19,333 nucleotides of DNA from assembly GCA_038217425.1 (NCBI GenBank), contig JBBQPM010000130.1, forward strand, positions 1 to 19,333, written 5' to 3'. The stretch is from JAIEPT01 sp038217425 (lineage in GTDB: Bacteria; Planctomycetota; Planctomycetia; Gemmatales; Gemmataceae). Position numbers and translations under genes: made by a program. Of this stretch, positions 16,292 to 19,333 are shown in pieces. The notes under the pieces are model-generated. The model was not told the DNA's origin, did not search any database, and was given only the letters and a program-made list of their open reading frames with translations. How positions within the stretch are numbered: the stretch's first letter is position 1; each line of letters opens with the position of its first letter.

Positions 16292-17039
16292 CTACAAGTC
16301 CCCGAGAAGGGCGGACGCGGTGTTCGTGCCAGCCACTGCAATCGCCCGTTGCGGCTCCTGCTCTATCAGCCACTTCTTGCCGATCTCCGCGACGATTGCC
16401 TTGACCTTCTCCGGCAGCAGGCCTCGCGCTTCGCCTTCGCCGCCAACTGGCCGAAGATCGTCATGAACTGCCCGCGGAGCACGCCGATCGGGCTCTGGCT
16501 GGCGCACAGATCGACGATTCCGAAGGCCCGCATGGTTCTGGCCACCGCCTCGGGCACCCCGGCCATGTGACGCTCTTCGGAACCCGGGATATCGGGATCG
16601 ATCCTGCCCGCGGCCGTCCAGGCGATCTCCCAGGCCTCCGCGGCGGACCCCTCGCTGAGCCAACCGCGCTGGCTCTCCGCCGCGGCCGTCGCCAGTTCCG
16701 CAATCGTGGGAAGGTCGCCCACTTGTGCTCCAGCAGCACGCGGTCGGCCCGCGGCTTGCCGAGCCTGAAAAGAACGACGTACGGCTTGCCGTTCGCTTCG
16801 TAGAGAGCGATCAATCCGGCCTTTTCGCACTCGGCGAGCCAGCGGGAAATGTCGGCCTCACGCACGCGATCCGTTTGCAAAGGGTACGCTCGACTCTTCA
16901 GCATGCTCGGGCGGCCGTCGAACCGTCCGAAGTCGTCCACCACCGACATCAGCCTGCGATAGAAAAGCTCCGCAAGCCAACTCAGCGAGCAGACGCGTTC
17001 GCTGTCCAGAATCCCGTCTCTCAATAGTCTGGAAGGCAT
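16292..17039 (-). pseudogene. phage/plasmid replication-protein-like gene broken by two frameshifts
   Basis: Three consecutive minus-strand frames join into one protein of about 249 residues. Frame one runs from ATG 17039 to about 16709 (MPSRLLRDGILDSERVCSLS, then LAELFYRRLMSVVDDFGRFD). Frame two runs to about 16420 (TIAELATAAAESQRGWLSEG, later IFGQLAAKAK). Frame three ends at the TAG at 16292-16294 (LLPEKVKAIVAEIGKKWLIE). Restoring one C in the CCC run opposite 16708-16710 and one C opposite 16420-16421 makes a continuous frame, and the total length then divides by three. The N-terminus resembles a phage-encoded family often annotated as replisome-organiser-like, with a winged-helix pattern around DISRWLAECEKAGLIALYEA. 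Its ATG directly follows the TAA of the upstream gene. It is either a genuine pseudogene or holds two sequencing errors in short C runs. Confidence 0.7.
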
Positions 17040-17483
17040 TTAGGCCCCCAGTACATGGCGGCGGCGATGGTCCCAGAGGAACTTGGTCGCATCGTCCAGC
17101 CGGTTGAACCAGTCGATCGTATCGACCGTGTAAAGGTCGTCAGGACCATGGAAGCACTTCTTGACCGCGAGAATGAATTCGCGCAGCGCGCCGGCGCCGT
17201 AATAGGCCGCGATCTCGTCGCAATCGCAATTTTCCGACTTCACAATGTCCTCGAACGCCCACGGGTTCTCCCCGCCCAGAATCGCCTCCAGGATGCCGGC
17301 CAAGCGCTTTCGGATGGCGGCCCGTCGCTCCTCGCTCTTGTGCTTCTTCCGCCACTTGGCCTTTAGCTGGTACTCCAGCTCGCGGGCTTCCTTCTCCGCC
17401 TGGGCCCTCAGTTCCTTGGCGGCGGGCTGGGCGGTTGCAGACGGCTTCGCGCCCGGCTGCGTCTTGGTTCGGGTTGCTGCCAT
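17040..17483 (-). CDS. hypothetical basic coiled-coil protein, 147 residues
   Basis: I do not recognise the family. Residues 1-20 are a low-complexity Ala/Thr/Pro/Gln/Lys tail. Residues 22-66 are a strongly charged helix likely to form a coiled coil (KELRAQAEKEARELEYQLKA, then KWRKKHKSEERRAAIRKRL). Residues 72-147 form a compact, acidic and aromatic region with a DCDEIAAYYG segment and WFNRLDDATKFLWDHRRRH at the end. No signal peptide is present. AAGGAG (17492-17497) lies eight bases before the ATG, a strong ribosome site. It is the second gene of a tight block: 46 bp after the lipoprotein gene, and its stop codon directly abuts the ATG of the replication-like gene (TAAATG), so translation of the two is probably coupled. 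The context suggests a phage or plasmid module. Confidence 0.75.
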   Translation of the reverse strand: MAATRTKTQPGAKPSATAQPAAKELRAQAEKEARELEYQLKAKWRKKHKSEERRAAIRKRLAGILEAILGGENPWAFEDIVKSENCDCDEIAAYYGAGALREFILAVKKCFHGPDDLYTVDTIDWFNRLDDATKFLWDHRRRHVLGA

Positions 17484-17529
17484 GGCCTACTCTCCTTGTT
17501 TGTGATGTTGGGGATGGTTGCGTTGCGGG

Positions 17530-17959
17530 TCAGGCGGTTTGCCGGGCCGAGGCGGCGCCCTCGGGCTTCGTCGCGAACACCGGCGGCAGCGCCAGCAGGT
17601 CGGGCGTGTGCTTCGGCCAGGGGGCCAGGAACAGGCGATCCTTGCTCGGCAGAACCGCGGGGGAAAGATCCCACTCGTTCGCCAGCCACCAGATTTGCTG
17701 CGTCCACTCCTCCGTCTCGCACTTGTCGTGGATCTGCTGAAAGGCAAGCACCAGGTCGACGTCGTGCCCGAGCTTCGTGAGCACCTTGGCCACTCTCAGG
17801 CGATTGACGTAAAGGCCCTCCATGTCCTTGCGGTAGTATTCAATCGCCGCCGGCGCCGTCAGGGGGCAGCCAACGACGACCAGGGCCATGGCGCAGATGA
17901 GAACCGCGGTGAGGCAGGCCTTGCAAGGCCTTGCAGGCGAACTTGAGGATTGAGAACAT
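17530..17959 (-). pseudogene. small lipoprotein gene frameshifted by a 10-bp tandem duplication
   Basis: The well-supported ATG at 17959 (AAGGAG five bases upstream) begins MFSILKFACKA, but two tandem copies of TGCAAGGCCT shift the frame, and translation ends after about 40 residues. With one copy removed the frame runs to 17530 and gives 139 residues: a lipoprotein signal ending in ALVVVGC (lipobox VVGC), followed by a globular part (VNRLRVAKVLTKLGHDVDLV, later EWTQQIWWLANEWDLSPAVL). The length with one copy removed divides exactly by three. The downstream frame is open to an ATG at 17988, but that start has no ribosome site and adds an implausible Ser/Pro-rich leader. The protein family is not recognised; the Trp-rich C-terminal part looks conserved and functional. 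It heads the block containing the coiled-coil and replication-like genes. Confidence 0.75.
17916..17935. repeat. 10-bp perfect tandem duplication
   Basis: AGGCCTTGCA occurs twice in a row on the plus strand (17916-17925 and 17926-17935), inside the signal-peptide codons of the lipoprotein gene. Ten is not a multiple of three, so the copy number decides the reading frame. Confidence 0.95.
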
Positions 17960-17964
17960 GGGGA

Positions 17965-17970
17965 CTCCTT
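17965..17970 (-). promoter_or_regulatory. consensus ribosome binding site of the lipoprotein gene
   Basis: AAGGAG on the minus strand, five bases before the ATG at 17959. It is among the best ribosome sites in the window and shows that the intended start is 17959, not the in-frame ATG at 17988. Confidence 0.8.
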
Positions 17971-18110
17971 GGGTTGGGGGCTACTCATCGCAGCAAACGG
18001 ACCCGCGGTTGGCGTCAGCTTGAGTAATCCTAGATTTTAGGTAACAGAAAGTCAAGATCGACGCAGAAACAAAGTTGGATTTCTTTCCGCTACGGATGGC
18101 GTTGGCGACG

Positions 18111-18116
18111 TATACT
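18111..18116 (+). promoter_or_regulatory. possible -10 hexamer for the DNA-binding protein gene
   Basis: TATACT sits about 50 bases before the ATG at 18167 in the relatively AT-rich gap between two divergent genes. No good -35 hexamer at the right distance was found. If real, transcription would start near 18123, past the alternative ATG at 18119, which supports the 18167 start. Confidence 0.25.
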
Positions 18117-18166
18117 TAATGATGGTGGATGCTTTGACGACGAAACCAAACTTGCCCAGGCTTCGC

Positions 18167-18439
18167 ATGAAGAAAAACCAAAAGAACTCCGAAGCAACTG
18201 GTCGGCGAATCGGGCGCCCGCCCCTTGACCCGAATAACCCCAAAGGGAAGACGTCCAAAGTCCTTTTGTCTGGAAGGGTCTGGCCGTCTGTACGCGAAGG
18301 GTTGGTGAAGTACGTTGAGCAGTTTGACCGAGAGCATCAGATTCAATCCGGAATCTCTACTCACCTCGAAAAGGCGGTCGCGCTCTACTTGAAATCGGTG
18401 GGCTTTCAGGTTGAGGATTTGCCGAAGCATCTCTCATAG
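18167..18439 (+). CDS. small putative DNA-binding protein with GRP motif
   Basis: A 90-residue basic protein. Residues 1-30 hold a disordered, Lys/Arg-rich arm with GRRIGRPPLDP, which resembles an AT-hook core (GRP), followed by PNNPKGKTSKV. Residues 33-80 are predicted strand-helix-helix (VLLSGRVWPSVREGLVKYVE, then ISTHLEKAVALYLKSVGF), a layout seen in ribbon-helix-helix regulators, though no family can be assigned with certainty. It is intact and divergent from the lipoprotein block, with a 207-bp gap, the common position of a local regulator. The ATG at 18167 is preferred over 18119 because the latter would add a leader without a ribosome site. An alternative reading is a plasmid or phage accessory protein of another fold. 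Confidence 0.65.
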   Translation: MKKNQKNSEATGRRIGRPPLDPNNPKGKTSKVLLSGRVWPSVREGLVKYVEQFDREHQIQSGISTHLEKAVALYLKSVGFQVEDLPKHLS

Positions 18440-18584
18440 AAAAGCGACTGCCGGCTATTTGTTGTTCGCCGTCACGAAGCGCGGAGGCGCTAATATCCTC
18501 GCCAAAAGGCAGAAGCGATTTCCGTTGCGTTGCCTGCCAGATGGGTACAGAATGGCGGAGTCGCTCCTCTGAGGTCGTCCGCCC

Positions 18585-19212
18585 ATGATTCGCTTTTCGT
18601 GCCCGACGTGCAAAACGTCGTTCGATGCTAAACCGGCCAATGCCGGGGCGAAGTTCATTTGCTCCAAATGCGGGCAGAAAATCCAAATCCCGACGCCTCC
18701 CCCTCAACCTCAAGCCAAGACGGTGCTCGGGAAACTCGAGGAGCCGTATGAACCGGTTGTTCCGCCTTCAGCGGTTCCGGTCACAAATTTCGCTCTGCCC
18801 TCAGCGATTCCTGTAGGGAAACTGGTGCCTCCTAACGAAGCGATAACCGCCCAGGCGCCGGCGGGGCCAATTGTCGTACCCACCCAAGTGGGCAGTTCGC
18901 AGCCGTCGGCCATTCGCGCTGGCGATCACCGCCCTTGCGTTGCTGCTGTTCGTGTTTTGCGGCATCGGCTTCTTTATTCGCACGCCAAAAGCGGACCTTC
19001 CCGCAATCCTCGGCGGGCCGCAGGCTCAAGCGTCTGAAACAGTGGACGGTCTGAGCTTCGGCGTCCTGATGATTGCCGAGGAGAAAGGCGGGCAGACGGT
19101 TCTCTATTTATTGCTGCAGAACCCCAGCGATACGAAAATCGTTCGGTTCGAGGAGTACGCGGATATCGTCGGGAAAAACCAGGGGTTCTACGGCCAGCCC
19201 TTTCAACGTTGA
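18585..19212 (+). pseudogene. zinc-ribbon single-pass membrane protein, frameshifted
   Basis: The gene begins MIRFSCPTCKTSFDAKPANA with a four-cysteine zinc ribbon (C6, C9, C26, C29), a type repeated many times in planctomycete genomes, then a Pro/Val-rich linker. Around 18870-18920 the frame changes: the first frame loses sense after VVPTQVGSS, while the next frame supplies a membrane helix (PFALAITALALLLFVFCGIG) and a conserved-looking beta-rich C-terminus (SFGVLMIAEEKGGQTVLYLL). The total length is one base over a multiple of three, so one inserted base (or two lost) explains it; the restored protein would have about 208 residues. The shift lies at or near a small hairpin (CCCAC-CCAA-GTGGG, 18879-18892). 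It could be a pseudogene, a sequencing error or, less likely, a programmed shift. Confidence 0.7.
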
Positions 19213-19275
19213 CTAGCCTTACGTATCATACTGACGGGTAACGGATTAGTTTCTTTTTTTTGCAAGGGTTCAAGG

Positions 19276-19333
19276 ATGATCCTTCCACCAAAGCGCCCGC
19301 AGCCACCCAAACCTACGCTCTTGGACAAACTGC
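19276..19333 (+). CDS. start of a gene running off the right edge
   Basis: ATG at 19276 opens a frame with no stop to the edge: MILPPKRPQPPKPTLLDKL, Pro- and Lys-rich. AAGGG lies seven bases upstream, a good ribosome site. It starts 63 bases after the zinc-ribbon gene, with an eight-T run in between (about 19253-19260) but no strong stem before it. Too short to identify. Confidence 0.4.
   Translation, partial: MILPPKRPQPPKPTLLDKL

Noticed and set aside
17487..17747. Minus-strand frame overlapping the lipoprotein gene
   Set aside because: An Arg/Ser/Pro-rich shadow of the lipoprotein frame.
19213..19275. T-run terminator after the zinc-ribbon gene
   Set aside because: An eight-T run is present near 19253-19260, but the only possible stem before it is short and bulged, so no terminator was called.
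1..19333. CRISPR array, tRNA or rRNA genes
   Set aside because: No regularly spaced direct repeats and no tRNA or rRNA signature sequences were found by eye; a covariance-model search was not possible here.

Overview
The window looks like a piece of a GC-rich planctomycete chromosome, probably from the Pirellulales/Gemmatales side. This is an inference from gene content: a PAS/GAF hybrid kinase, a family of short proteins I associate with Gemmata-like genomes, an exported caspase-like protease, a chondroitinase-type lyase, and a zinc-ribbon protein with a single membrane helix. No rRNA, tRNA, CRISPR array or intact transposase was seen.

Layout. (1) 1-4750: a large membrane-bound hybrid histidine kinase (minus strand, 3777 to 355). 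It is preceded, with a 4-base ATGA overlap, by a broken chimeric gene joining the first 44 residues of a response regulator to the back half of an XRE-type repressor. Upstream lies a second truncated gene (4747 to 4379). (2) 4842-6579: a cytoplasmic zinc metallopeptidase resembling the M91 effector family (minus strand), divergent from a DEDDh exonuclease (plus strand). (3) 6580-6901: a 192-bp MITE-like element with perfect 17-bp terminal inverted repeats and a strong inner hairpin, lying between two converging genes. (4) 6902-12817: three exported proteins on the minus strand, in transcription order a PL8 chondroitinase-type lyase, a caspase-like (C14) protease with an EF-hand-like loop, and an alpha/beta hydrolase. 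A good terminator separates the protease from the hydrolase. (5) 12818-13968: about 1.15 kb with no intact gene but with a likely remnant of a serine-recombinase C-terminus. (6) 13969-15480: a Tat-exported flavin amine oxidase. (7) 15800-18000: a minus-strand set of small, phage- or plasmid-flavoured genes (lipoprotein, basic coiled-coil protein, replication-protein-like gene, unknown 121-residue protein). Two of them are broken by small indels. (8) 18111-19333: plus-strand genes for a small DNA-binding protein, a frameshifted zinc-ribbon membrane protein, and the start of a gene running off the right edge.

How the genes fit together. The polysaccharide lyase and the esterase-like hydrolase could act on extracellular polymers, but no sulfatase or SusC/D-like transporter is present, so this is not a full utilisation locus. 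The most unusual feature is the density of gene decay at both ends: chimeric and truncated ORFs at 4.0-4.8 kb, and four reading-frame lesions in three genes at 16.3-19.2 kb, while the middle has long intact frames. I see no convincing new multi-gene system. The best leads are the 10-bp tandem duplication that switches off a lipoprotein start, the chimeric regulator coupled to the kinase, the TTAA-ended element, and the M91-like peptidase.
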